From Ulota crispa (taxonomy: Eukaryota; Streptophyta; Bryopsida; Orthotrichales; Orthotrichaceae), in the NCBI GenBank assembly GCA_963920765.1, contig OY987245.1, forward strand, positions 24,816,727-24,880,726: DNA of 64,000 nt. The letters are read 5' to 3'. This document shows positions 19,880 to 31,899 of the stretch, piece by piece. The notes beneath the pieces were generated by a model. That model was given only the letters and a program-made list of their open reading frames with translations. It had not been told where the DNA came from and made no database searches. How positions within the stretch are numbered: position 1 is the stretch's first letter; every line of letters starts with the position of its first letter. Position numbers and translations under genes: made by a program.

Positions 19880-22800
19880 TTAGAGACGTGCTTTTGCTGT
19901 TGCCGACTTTACAAGCTCCCTGCGCAAAATCTTCCCTGCGGCAGACTTGGGTATCGCATTTATGAAAGACACTTTTCGTACTTTCTTATAAGGAGCTACC
20001 TGCAATGTATGACACGTGCATGGTTTTCAATATCTGCCTCGGCTACTTTGCAAACTACAAAGACTACCGTGGACACGATTTCAAATTCAGTGCTTTAAAG
20101 CAAAGCTCCTCCAAAGTTGTTACGTGCACAGTTAGATGAGTTACCCATGACCGTGAGCATTTCAGAGTTTAACAAAACATATGGATTCTATGATCATTTC
20201 CATTGAAGCAAGTCCCAAGGTACAGCGTACAGCTCACACGTGGAATGCGCTCGTTGATACAAACTAGATATACGTACACCAACTTTTAAGACCCTACATG
20301 CAGCAGGTATGTTGAACTTACCTGTTTAGCAACCCAATCCATGATCTCATCTTCATTGAGTTCTTTCTGTGGTTGTTTCACAATAAAGGCCATTGGAACT
20401 TCGCCAGCTATATCATCCGGGTACCTGGAAACACATGTAATTGGGTGAGGGCCCAATTAATACTCCATTGATTTTTTTGATATTGCTTCAATGCGGCTTT
20501 GCTATCACTTGGGATTCATACAGAGAGACCCACTCACAACAATCAGGTTTCAGAAAGAGGCTCACTAAAACTTCAAACTGTCGTTTAAATCACCAACAAG
20601 CCGAAAAAAAACTGAAATATCACTTACGGAATGACTGCGCTATCCAGAACAGCTGGGTGAGATAGTAGCAACGCTTCCAGCTCGGCAGGAGCCACCTGTA
20701 TCCAACCAACCCCAAATTCTCCCATTGTGAGGACATAGGGACACAAAGAGGCAGGCGACACAATTTGTACTCGACACCTAGTACATAACAAACAGTCGAA
20801 CCAACAACAATCTGATACAGACTGAACTTGAAAAAAATAGTAGAAGGGAAAATTTATGATTAAACTCAAATTTTGCATGGTTAACCCGAAAAAAAAACTC
20901 TATTCCTGCACACTAAACTCTGGTAAGCACCTGATAAGCATTGTATTTGATAAGCTCCTTCAGTCGATCCAGAACACTTAAATACCCATCCTCGTCAATC
21001 AAACCTAGATCCCCGGTGTGCAACCAACCGTTTTTGTCAAGGCAATCCGATGTTGCCTTGGGATTATTGAGGTATCCTACATATACAAAAAAAGAAGAAA
21101 ATCAAGACCTGAGATTTGTGTTACCCGGGTAATTTACTTAAGGAAAAACGATAAGGTGCACAGATAAAAGTGGCGTTAAAACTATCAACGACCTTTCATA
21201 ATCACTGGACCCCGAATCCAGAACTCGCCCTGTGAGTTCGGAGGCACGGGCTCGTTCGTAGCTGGGTCCACGACCATAGCTTGCATGTTCGGAAGAAGGA
21301 TACCGGAAGCGCCGAAATGAGCAGCCATATCATCCACATCCGTTGGGGCAGTGGAGCAACAGGCAGAGGACTCCGTCAATCCATACCCCTGCCATTGCAA
21401 CGCATAATCATCATTATTCAAATGATAGTAGCAATCCTCCGAGAAAAATTTAAACAAAAGATAAACATGTTTACCTGCTTGAACTTGACGTTGGGAAACA
21501 GCTTGGCACAGGTGTCCATGATTTCCTTCCCCAAAGGAGCGGCTCCACTGCCAATCTGGCACAAAGAGCTCAAGTCGAACTTGAGCACGACGTCCATCTT
21601 GGCCAGCCCAATGATGATAGGAGGCACACAAGGCAGATGCGTGATCTGGTACCTTTGGATGGCCGTGAGCATTTTCACGAAATCAAACTGCGGCAGCACC
21701 ACCACCGTCACTCCCCGAGCTAACGACGTCACTGTGCAAATGGCCAGGCCATAGACGTGGAACATCGGCAGCACCAGCAGGAGCTTCTGGTCTGGCGAGA
21801 GCAGCTCGTCTGCCCCCGAGTTGAAGATGCAGATGCATGAGATGAAGTTTCGGTGCGTCACAGTCACCCCTTTGCTCAGCCCCGTGGTGCCTGATGAGTA
21901 CAGCAACGCCGCTGTATCGTCCTGCGAAAATCGAACCCTGCACAACACGTACAACTCGTCATACACGAAACCAGATACTGCAAGTGAAGGCAAAGCCAAA
22001 GCCAAAGCCAAAGCCGCTTGTGTGAATGCATACTTTGGCAAACGAACGGGGTCTTCTCGCAGCAGGTCGGAGTATTGGTGAGTTGCCTTGCTTCCATATT
22101 TAGGCACCGCTTCATCCCCTCCGAAGATCACCACTGGCAAATCCACTCCTGCCACCTTCTCCATGAGGGCCGCCGTCGTGAATATGAACTTAGCCCCTGC
22201 CCGTGAAATTAAGCCACATGACAAGCCTTTCAGTAAGAAACTCTTAACGAATCACTGTTTTGCAATGTTCAATTGATTGTGAGAAAGAGAATTTGGATGC
22301 CGCCGAACTTTGTACCATCAAAATCAGTGAAGAACTGTGCATGTACTGGTCAAAGGGTGAACAAAAGAAAATCCCCATACGAATTGCTCAAAGCTGCTAA
22401 GAAATATATGCACCCTGGTCCTTTAGGGGTTAACATGCCGAGGTTTACGAAGCTGATATAATAAAAAGAGCACCAATTAGGGTAGGCATTTAACGCGCCA
22501 CGCCGGGCTCTAGACGGAGTCAAGACAATCAGGATTTACCAGATTGAAGCACGAGCTGCCATCCCAAATAAGATAACACAAAAACAGTAGTTGTGGACTT
22601 AAAGGTCAACACTGGCATCAGAAGAGTTGTGCAATTAAGGTAATCAGACCTAACTGCGACACCTACCCAAAAATCTTGCACAATAAGTACATTATGATTA
22701 TGAGAATAGTGCACAAACCCTTCGGACTTGTGCACACGGTATCCAATAGATGCTTTCTTTCATTTAGAGGGAACAGGATCCTTTTTGACTCGGTGCTAAC

Positions 22801-23477
22801 ACGAAAATTTCAAAATCTGAACATGGAAATGAGAGAGAACACAATTTGGCGCTTTACGTGTTGCAATTTGGTATGGTTACCTTATAGAACTTACTCATGT
22901 GTATTGGAAAGGTAGTAAGGGGAGAGTATTGACAATCGTGCACATTAGTATTTGGGAAGAAGCGTGCTGGAGAGGGAAGAAGGGGAGAATGTGGCGCCAT
23001 ACCCGCGTCGTACATCTGCTTCTGAATCTCCACGGCGGTGTTGACCTGATTCACGGTGGTGAGCACGGCGCCCAGCGACACCACCGCCAGAAAGATGACA
23101 GCAAAGTCGATGCAATTGGGCGACAGCAGCATCACCACGTCGTACTGGCGCACGCCCAACTGCGTGTACAAGCCCTGCGCCAGCCGGCGCACCTGCCTCT
23201 CGAGCTCCGCGTACGTCAAGCATCGCCCCGACGCCGAGTCCACCAGCGCCTCCCGATCGCCGAACTGCGGCGCGAACAGAAAGGTGAGCAAATCCAGGTG
23301 GGGCGTCTGCGGGATCCACACGGTGCGCCGCTTGCTGTAGTACACGCCATCGCTGCTGCGGTACCCTGACCTCGGATCCGTGCCCTCGGGCAAATGCGTC
23401 GCCTCCGCCATCGCCATCGCCACCGTCGCGGTTGCCTCCACTTCTCCGCCCAGGCCTCCGAAATTTAAGTTACCCAA
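19880..23477 (-). CDS. 4-coumarate:CoA ligase-like acyl-CoA synthetase, predicted peroxisomal
   Basis: Eight exons on the minus strand are proposed: 23003-23477, 22034-22196, 21475-21937, 21193-21388, 20931-21076, 20628-20695, 20322-20424 and 19880-19999 (TAA). Together they give 577 residues, normal for the family. The AMP-binding box [11 protein letters not shown] falls near residue 230 and GYGLTES near 370. WLHTGDLG is near 450, and the lysine region [11 protein letters not shown] near 560. The enzyme would adenylate a hydroxycinnamate or fatty or jasmonate-precursor acid and transfer it to CoA. The protein ends in ARL, an accepted plant PTS1 tripeptide, so it resembles peroxisomal 4CL-like/OPCL1-type ligases rather than cytosolic 4CL of lignin synthesis. 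The exact substrate is not readable. The start at 23477 is the first ATG of a 20-residue Ala-rich leader; a downstream ATG ([10 protein letters not shown]) is possible. Confidence 0.88.
21990..22016. repeat. Hexanucleotide microsatellite in intron 2
   Basis: About four AAGCCA units lie in the second intron of the acyl-CoA synthetase gene, close to the 3' side of the exon ending at 22034. Confidence 0.7.
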
Positions 23478-24689
23478 ACGCCCCAGATTCCCACAATTCT
23501 AAACGTACACCTCTGCACACCAAGTGCCGCGTGCAAATCCCACAGCTAGGATTACGCCGAACACGCGACAGTGGTGACGACTTTGGTCAACCTAGCTTCG
23601 TCGGTAGCTGATGCAAAACATACTGTAGCATGTGCAGGATCAAGACACGGCAGTAAAAAGGGCATGAAGGATTACGTAGATGCGATGCCACGAGTTAAGA
23701 ATCTAAGCGCAAAATAGATTGTTTTAAGGCCATGCACGTGCAGCGTAGAGTCCAAAGAGTCCTGGACTCTTAGAAAAGGACCTCTGAACTCGACGCTGTG
23801 ACCGGTCTAGTTTGCGTGGAGCCAATAAAGGTCGGTTCGCACATGGGATTATGAATAACCGGGCTTGGTTCCTAAAATTTTGTACAGTGACCCGTAAAGC
23901 CGGGAGCCTAGGGTCTAGGGTTACTTCTATAAAGCATAGGTTTTACAACCTGTAGGGTTTGACGTCGCTGTTCCCACCTGTTCTTTGAATTATGTATTTC
24001 CGTCCCCTCACCTTGCCAGCATGGTTTTAATACTCATGGCTGGTTGAAGGGGTTTGCACCTCAAATCCGCTTTTTTGTAAAACTGACCCTCATTCTTGTG
24101 TGTCCATTTTTTGTGAGCGGCTGTTTCTTGTTCATATACTCCGCTTCTCTTGACATATGCTGCTGGTTTTGCCTACTCGCCGTGTTGAAATTGTTGTGAG
24201 TTTATCTCCTTTGCACTAAAATTCTACCCTCCTGTCAAGAATTCTATCGAGCGCTCATTGTCAGTCACAGCTGTTGTTCACTTGCTCAATTTTGAAGAGG
24301 CGAAGTTGCGCGTTTTTCTACAGCAATTATAGTTTTTTGCATGTGTTGAGAGAGGGGATTTGCGGCCACGAAGTTAAATTCCTCTCCAGCGTAAGTGCTC
24401 TGTTCATTGCCCTCTTGCTTTATGCAATCTCTATCTTTGTGTCCTAGTTTTTGGTTTAGAGTTTAGGTTGGTTGTTGGATGCTACAATCCCGTCCCTTGA
24501 TACTTTGAGAATTTTGCGTACAAAAGGTACAATTCAATTGTTTCGGTGTTTTAGGGTTTAGAATTTTCTACCGCTACTTGAACATGTGCAAAAATTCTTT
24601 TCAATTTTGTTGTAGTGCATGATTTGTAATTGATTATGAAGACTTTGTTGGTGTATGTTCATAGGGTGCTCCTCATCAAGACGTTGATA
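23478..24689. other. Spacer between the ligase gene and the Harbinger-like element
   Basis: This holds the promoter side of the minus-strand ligase gene and the left flank of the transposon. I looked for terminal repeats matching 29200-29600 and found none I trust. No gene is seen. Confidence 0.4.
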
Positions 24690-26056
24690 TGGACCTGTCC
24701 CCAGAGTCGCAGTCTAGGTTGGTCTTGGGAATGTGGCTTCCCATATAAACTTTAATTGCATACAATCGGCTTTTGTTGCTCGATGTTTATGAAGATGAGA
24801 ACAACAACAGTAGTGATTTGATGGAGGACCTCATTGAGCAAGTTGGAGAGTCCATGGAGGATCCGTTCAAACCAATACAACTCGGTTTGCAGTCCTTCCC
24901 ATGTTCCCATCCTCTTTTCTTCATTGACAAAGATTTGGGTTATTGGGTGGAGCCTAGACGCATTGCCTGGTTTTCAAAGTTCCTCATGTCTGAATATGAT
25001 GATGCGCATTGGCTAGAATTGTTCAAGATGCCAAAGAGGACTGTTGCGTTGGCGGATTTGTCGGATACTCAAATTTGTTGTTTCAACACACATTACCGTG
25101 CAGCCATCCCAGCCAAGATTAGGGTTTGTTGTACGTTGTTCAAGCTTGCTCGTGGTGTTTTATTCACAGTTTGCTCAGAACTTTTTGCTATAGGCAAAAG
25201 TTCAGTATGTGGTGTTTTAAGAGACATGGTGCACGCCATTAACAACATGTTAAAGCATAACATCAGCTTCCCAACCGGCAAAAGGCTCCTACAAAGTCAG
25301 GAGAAATTTGCTCAACTTTATGGGCTCCCAGCTGTGGTAGGTGCTATTGATGGCACCCACATCTCCATCTCCAAGCCTCAACACGGGCCCGTCAACTATA
25401 ACTACTTCAAATCAAGAGGCTACAGTTTGAACTGTAAAGCAGTTGTGGATAGCAAAAAGAGGTTTTTAGACCTTTACTAGAGTATGCCCGGGTCCACTAA
25501 TGACTCAAGAGTGTTGAGGAGATCTTCTTTGTACCACCTCGCAAGTCACGGCAACCTCTTCAACAATCAAGGAAGTCAAGAAGGTTTCTCCCCTTATCTA
25601 TTGGGTGATTCTGGGTACCCTCTGCTCCCTTGGTTGATGGTTCTGCATAGGCATAGTGTGAACTTGTCTATGGCGGAGTCATTATACAACAAGAAGCTTT
25701 GTAAGGGTAGATGCGTTGTAGAAAATGCGTTTGGGATTTTAAACCAAACCTTCAAGGAATTGCTTACAAAATCTAATTTGAATGTGAGTTTCTTGCTTGA
25801 TGTGATACTTTGCTGTGCAATTCTACACAATATGCTCTTAGGCCAAACTCTAGAGGAAGTGCAGACATTACTGGGTGTGCTGAGACAGGAAAGGCTACTA
25901 GGAGACGAGGCCGACAACGTCTCTACTAATGTGGAAATCAATGAAGATCAAGAGGGCAAACAACATGCAGAGGATGCTGCAAGACTAGCTGCGGCAGTTG
26001 AGAAGCGGAGGCTTCTTGGAATACACTTAACTACTCGAAGGGCAAACGCACTATAA
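24690..26056 (+). pseudogene. PIF/Harbinger DDE transposase (HARBI1-like), interrupted by an amber stop
   Basis: The clear reading frame is 24773-26056. An upstream ATG at 24690 may belong to a first exon. The frame runs without shift except for one TAG at 25478-25480. Before the stop are the first catalytic Asp (VGAIDGTHISI) and the typical helix region (FFIDKDLGYWV, RAAIPAKIRV). After it are MPGSTNDSRVL with the second Asp, LGDSGYPLLPWLM and CVVENAFGILNQ with the catalytic Glu. This order is the DDE_Tnp_4 pattern of PIF/Harbinger transposases, which cut at TWA sites. The C-terminus is acidic then basic. The stop falls between two conserved blocks, so a full enzyme needs readthrough or an intact copy elsewhere. 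It converges with the partner ORF at 26679-28763. Confidence 0.9.
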
Positions 26057-26678
26057 AAAAATTAGGCATGTTCACTTCCACAATGAATTTTGATTTAGAA
26101 ACAAGTTCAATTCAAAATCAACCCTTTGCTTGCAGCGTTTTTTAAATGTTTTTCAATTAATCACTTCAAAGTATGAAGAGAATAGTAGAAACAAATAATG
26201 GACACTTGCATACATATTTGACCATTCTATGGTTCAACCTATATTCTTACGACTACATCTCACTCCGTACTCATGTCAATGTTGTGGAATGTAGGAAGAC
26301 CAGCTGAGGCCACCCTGGTAGCATAACATCAGCTCACCTATTCAGTTGGTAGAATAGGCGCAGACTCGACAACAAAGTCCCTAGAGGGGGGTAGTTCCCG
26401 TAGCCGCTTCCATCGCCGGCGCATGCATTTGGCTTGTCGATCGCATCGTGCTCGTCATTGGGCTCGTTGACTTGGCGTTCCGGAGTGTGGCTTGGTATAT
26501 TGGGTGGAGTTGATGTCGACCAATGGGCACCATCGCTGAAGATTGGCGGAGGCTGCGTACAAATGTTTAAGTCTAGTAGCTATGAGCCGCGTCCATGTGT
26601 TTGGTACTCTCTCTATCTTTTGAAGCTTGTGTCAATCTGTTGTTGTTTCAAAACTTGCTATCTTTCCTCTGTAGATGC
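26057..26678. other. Spacer between the convergent transposon ORFs
   Basis: This holds the 3' ends of both transposon genes. A minus-strand open stretch at about 26334-26560 is Pro/Asn-rich and in the same frame as the trihelix ORF. It could be a lost C-terminal exon, but no splice pair was established. Confidence 0.35.
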
Positions 26679-28763
26679 CTAAGCTTTGGTGAAGGCATTC
26701 CGATCAAAGTGGATGGATACGCCGTAGCCAGTGTCCTCCACGTTGTCGGCATTGGTCTGCCTTCCGCAATTGATGCCGCTGATCCCCCTGAGGCATAAGC
26801 TGAGGACCCGACATATGTTGGTTAAACAACTAACTATCTTGCCCTGCTTTAGGATGGAGAGCTTCAAATTAGTGTTCACGACTATAGCATTGGCAAATAG
26901 TCTTTTGTCTTTTGCCTTTTGGAAGGCCATCTGTTCTTCGTGAAACTTGAATTGATTTTCAATCTTTTTGTTCTCCAACTGGCGAGTAGACTGGGCTATG
27001 TTGTTCATCTTTGCAGCCATGGTCTTTGTCGTTCTCTGACTTGCTTCTGCAAGGAGCGCGTGTCCGGCCACGTTCTTCCTCTTAACGGCAGTATTCTATG
27101 TTCCTCTACCTACGGAAAACAAAGAAGTATCCAATGAGCTGAGGACATGAGGTATAATCCCGGGCGGTAAACCTGCACCTTGTCTTGGAGGTGTTCCATT
27201 GCTTGGCGCAGGTGTTTGATTGCTCCCAAATGAGGTCAATCCCATACTATGCGGGGGAGATAAAGAGCTACCCGGCAAGAACAGTGGGGTGTCAGGATCA
27301 TTCCATGTGTTGTGGACAACCCCCAAACTGTGAATTGGTTTGTTGGGTCCATGCTGACCAAGACCATCTTGTGGGGCGTTGTCTTCTTGCCTTGGTGGTT
27401 TGTAGCTGCTATCCTCTCGAGACAACACATCTTGGACATGAGGTGGATTGATGTTGGGTCTTGCAAGATACCATTCGTCAATGGCCTTGAATAACTTGTT
27501 GGAGAATTGCTTTGGCAGACCCTCAAATTGTCAATCAGAGGCACTCATCTCCCAATAATTTGCAGCATTTTGGCCCGTTCTTCCAAGGTAATCCTTGATC
27601 CTCTTATACTCTGCTAGTATCAAATTCCACTTTGCTTTGCACGCCACAGGGTCTCGCAGACAGGGGGAGTTGTTGAAACGCATCACTGCTTCAAATACTC
27701 TTGTCCATTTTGTTGTCTTGAATGTCATCAACTCCCGTGGGTCAATAATGTTACACTCATCAAAGAACTGCTCTCTTTTTAATTGTATAAGAGACAAGAT
27801 CTTAACGTAAGACTAGTTGGGCCCTTGATCCTTCCTTGGCTTACTCCTGTCACTGCTTCTGCGGCTCAGGCGGCCACCACTTGCAACTGCTAGGCTGGTA
27901 TGTGGGGGGGGGGGGGGGCAGTGTCGCTTGCCACTCCAGGACCGTTTGGTGTTGCACTTGAGCCCTTCCAATTGCAGCCCCAATTGTCAACGGTATAGCT
28001 GCACTTGCAAATGCAGAGCTGTTCGAGGGAGGCAAGCGTGCGTCATGAACGTCGTTGCATGTCATTGGATTCACAGGTGTGGGGATGTTGAAAGGCGCCA
28101 TAGGGATTGGATGTGCAAGTGTTGATGGCCTTGCAGAACCGCCTTGGCCGCAACAAAGAGTCATTGGTGGCCGAGGGAACATGAAGCCGCTCATTGGAAA
28201 TCCAACTGAAGCTGCAACGCTCGCAAGCTAACAGAATTAGTTATCATCTGCAAGAGGGAGACATGCAAAATGACCTAAACATAGAATTCAATAATAGAGT
28301 GTAAGGTACGTTCTCAATGCTTGAATCCAAAAAAAATTCCTACTCTTTCTTCTAATACTCATTGTACCATCAGAGTGTGTCTTGTTGTTTTGCAAGTCTA
28401 TTGTTTGTGTGAAGGGAGATGAGAGCACAATCAATGGAACCTGAATTGAATGTCCCATATTGTACAAGGGACCAAAGACCTAACAAAGAGGTATGTGTCC
28501 ACAACCCATACTCTTGTTTTCTTTGTTAGCATGCTATGTGTATGTACTTGGTTCTACAGATTTTTTTCCATGCAAAATAGACATACTTGCATCAATGTGA
28601 GGGCAGACGGAGCAAGATTCTGACCATTAATTGGCAACCCCGTAGGATTGAAGGTCGGTGGTGCTGGACTTCCTCAAATTTTTGGCACTCCCACAGAATT
28701 CAACGGCATGGTTGGTGGAAGTTGAGGCAAATTTAAGCCTGAAGGTTGGTAGTGATTCTCCAT
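26679..28763 (-). pseudogene. PIF/Harbinger ORF1: trihelix/Myb-like DNA-binding partner, decayed
   Basis: Minus strand. Exon 1 is 28587-28763 (ATG at 28763, a Pro/Asn-rich N-terminus, donor GTATGT). Exon 2 begins at 28227. A polyproline tract coded by a C-run (G-run 27907-27919 on +) is followed by a one-base frame change. After it the frame reads SDRSKPRKDQGPN, a stop, then SYVKILSLIQLKREQFF and the rest of a trihelix domain (CKAKWNLILAEYKRIKDY, NYWEMS). After a further stop comes FSNKLFKAIDEWYLARPNIN. A Pro-rich linker, a third stop, a basic AVKRK patch and a coiled coil (TRQLENKKIENQFKFHEEQM) follow. In this superfamily the Myb-like ORF1 protein binds the transposase and its terminal sites. 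Four in-frame stops plus the slip make this copy inactive. Stops lie at 28674-28676 region (exon 1), about 27814, 27531-27533 and 27096-27098. Confidence 0.8.
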
Positions 28764-29696
28764 TGCTGTGAATGATTTCGATCTGCTGCAAATGCATCAA
28801 AGTCCATTAGAACAACATAGGAGATTGTCATGGGGAAGGCAGTACTGTCAAAGTGAGTATAGAAGTTTCAGTATTTGCTAGTGCAGTGGAATACCAATTT
28901 AGTGTGAAGGCCAAAATGTCTAGACATGTATGCTACCAATATCCAAGGACTGCTGGGTTTTTTTTCAACTTGTTCTTTCCATAATGTAGGCGCTTCTACA
29001 TGCGTTGTTGTCCTACACACATTTCTACTAAATTTGGCTACTTCAAAAAAACCGAGCACTATGTAAGCATGCAAAACTATACATTGCATGAGTTTCCTTG
29101 AATTGAGCAAGAGCTAGCTTGATAAGTTTCTTGAGTTCTATATCGTCACACATCAAAAAAAAAAAAAAAAAAAAAACACACAATAGTAACAACCCAAAAA
29201 AAATGGCGTTCATGGTGTCATGGAAGATGCTCACCTTCAAGAAGCTGGAACTTAGTGGTGGATGCTGCGAGTGAGGAGGGAAGTTTGCGCCAATGCAGAT
29301 TTATCAGCCGCCCTCCAAGAGCGGCTGCCATGAGCCGCCGTCACAAAGAGTCGGCTCAATAAAAGCCATTCTAAATAGGAAACTCCAGATATTAAGGGGA
29401 TACCGGTCCATAGTTGCCCCTCCAAAGAGAGAATACTAAGAACCGCTACTACTGTCCCAAAAGTTTCTCAAATTTTCATATGGATGAAGATTTGAAAATG
29501 CTAAAAATCTGGTGGTAGGTCCAGAAATCCAGGGGACTTATCCCCTCCACTTTCTTTAAATTGCTATTACAGGCCACACTACAAGCCTGGCAACTAGGTG
29601 TGGACCCTAATATTGTTGGGATGTGTGAACACAAGTTTAAAAAAATTTAGAAAACGCGCTCATTTCTTTTCCCTAAGTACATGTGCAAACCAACCT
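28764..29696. other. Right flank of the Harbinger-like element
   Basis: This is the presumed promoter side of the trihelix ORF. It contains an A-run at 29154-29176 and a GC-rich stretch at 29300-29345 with alternating AGCCGC and GCGGCT text that could fold. No matching left terminus was found, so the element boundary is unknown. No gene is seen. Confidence 0.4.
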
Positions 29697-29917
29697 TAAG
29701 GTAACGCGCTCTAGTGCTGACCATGTGCCTAATCCCGTACAAATGTACACGTCATGTACACTTCACGTTTAAAACCTAGGTGAGCCCTAGATAGCTTATC
29801 ATCTGTCACAGATGATAAGCTATCTAGGGCTCACCTAGGTTTTAAACGTGAAGTGTACATGACGTGTACATTTGTACGGGATTAGGCACATGTTCAGCAC
29901 TAGAGCGCGTTACCTTA
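29697..29917. mobile_element. Near-perfect 221-bp palindrome (fold-back element)
   Basis: Arms 29697-29805 and 29809-29917 are reverse complements over 109 bp with a single mismatch (C at 29721 against T at 29893), and the loop is the 3 bases TCA. The outer end is TAAGGTAACGCGCTCTAGTG. A TA on each side would serve as target duplication if the element proper starts at AGGTAACGCG. As RNA it would form one long hairpin, suited to dicing into small RNAs. Transposon origin is inferred, since no protein is encoded. Confidence 0.85.
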
Positions 29918-30037
29918 GCATTGCCTCGGTGTCCGTCACTAGAGTCAAGAGCAACCAAGAGGATAATCTTCAGTCAGGGTTTAATTTTTGTTTTTGTCAA
30001 GGTAGAGCAACCTGCACCTCAAAATGTAGGTAGGTAA

Positions 30038-31896
30038 GGGCATCTCCATTGGTGGCTTGAGCACACTCAAAGTGGATGAAAAGTAGCCAAGCCCCTCTCA
30101 AGACCCTCTCAAACTCTCTTATTTGGTGAGTTTAGCAAGCCACTCTTCAAGCCAATATTCATGCACTATTCACCTTAATTCTAATGACCTTTATTCTCTA
30201 CTTCCCTAGAAAAGTGGTCAACTACTTATTTATGGGGTGTCTTGGAGTGTTAAACCACCTTTTCAAAAAGCATGGGTGGTGTGGAGTAAGATTTGGTGTA
30301 CTTTATTAGGTAAACCTAGTCTAGGGATGAGTTCGTTTGAGGGAGACTTTTTCCATATGATTGCAAGACTCTTTCGATAAACTTAATCCCAAGTAAGAAG
30401 TTCCTTAAATAGGATTATTGGCTATACTCCCAAGTTGGTATTAAGATGCTCACTCTTATTCAATTACCCAAGTAGAGTTAGAAGAACTTAAATGTAATTG
30501 CTTTCTTTTACTTTTTTTTTACAATCAACAGTCTTAAACCTTTCTTTCTCCAAGTCTTTTCTTTTCCAAATCTTTAGCTTTTATGCTCCTTTCTTCAAAT
30601 TGGTTGTAGTACTCCTCAAGGCGGCTTCATAGCTTCAAGTCTTTTGCTCCAATTTGGTTTCAATTAGCCTCACAGCCACTCAGCAGGCTACTCAAATTAG
30701 GAAGTATTCCTTCTCTTTCTATCTTTTCTCACTCGAAATATTCTTTTCTCTCATTCTCCCTGGTTTTACACCCCAACTCGGCTTTGATTATTTCCTCTCA
30801 GGCTCTCTTTTTATCCAATCTGGTTGGATTTTTCTAATAACTTTCCGAGTTTGAATATTCATTTTATTCCTTGACTTCTACTTCCAAGTTTGTTTTTCTT
30901 TTATATTCTCTTCTGCACTATGGTATTTCAATTCGGTTCTTATCATTCTCACCTTATGCTCCAGGCTGGTTTATACCATTCGATACTCAGAGCTTAATTA
31001 ACCCTCTCCGTATTGATCAATCAAAGTTTCTCTCTCTTAATTCACTTCACACTCAGCTATCCATCACAATGGCCAACTCGGAATTACGTATAATTTCAAT
31101 CACCCTTTAATTTGACCCTCAAACTGAACTACAACGACATTCAACATTTGAGTAACAAATGCTCACAAACTACTCGAAACTTTCTTTGATTAAACAGACT
31201 CGAATCTCATTCACTTTCATACAAGACACACAACTCTCTAGTTGGAATCCACTTCCAATTAGAACACATCTCACATATGAATGGCATTGCACACAAAGAC
31301 ACAACACACAGGAAGAACACTCTTCAATCAGGAATCCTTTAATTAGGATTCGAGTTCTCACATTCAAGGTAACTCAATTCAATTTCCAATTGGATTACAA
31401 CTTCATCTCAATCACTCAGACAAACACTTCCTCATAATCCAATTTGAATGAAGCAAAACATTACACAACATACAACATGCACAGTCCACAACACAAAGCA
31501 AGCAGTAAAATATTATATATTTGCAAACAACAAATAGAACTTACACAATCAACTAGGGCCGGGACTCTCATGCTCTTCCAAGGTTGTGGGTCCTTTCCTA
31601 CTTGAAAATCTTTCCTTTTATAGTGTTTTCCCCATCTATTTGGATCTCTACCAAAGACTCTTCACAAATCCCATGAAATCTTAATCTTTTAGTTTCTTTG
31701 AATCCCTATGACCTAATTGTCTTCCATGAACCAACTAGTTGCACAAAAATTGCCAAAATGTAGGAAAAGAACACCTAATTGTAAAATTTTAACTTTCTAC
31801 ATTGAGTAGGTATTCTATAGGTGGAGATTGAGAGCCTTCAGGCCTTGCCACATTAGATGGAAAACTTTGAGCAAATGTGCACCAGTGGAGATGCCC
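30038..31896. mobile_element. 1.86-kb non-autonomous TIR element, PIF/Harbinger-like
   Basis: The left end is GGGCATCTCCATTGGTG and the reverse complement of the right end is GGGCATCTCCACTGGTG. TAA flanks both sides (30035-30037 and 31897-31899). A 3-bp TWA duplication with GGGCATCTCCA-type ends fits PIF/Harbinger. The interior is pyrimidine-rich with many short CTT- and CAA-rich near-repeats and weak open frames only. No transposase is present, so movement would need enzyme from elsewhere. Confidence 0.78.
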
Positions 31897-31899
31897 TAA

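Noticed and set aside
25478-25480. Programmed readthrough of the transposase TAG
   Set aside because: The partner ORF also has several stops and a slip, so simple decay explains it better.
26334-26560. Pro/Asn-rich open stretch on the minus strand as a C-terminal exon of the trihelix ORF
   Set aside because: It is in the same frame, but two stops intervene and no convincing donor and acceptor pair was found.
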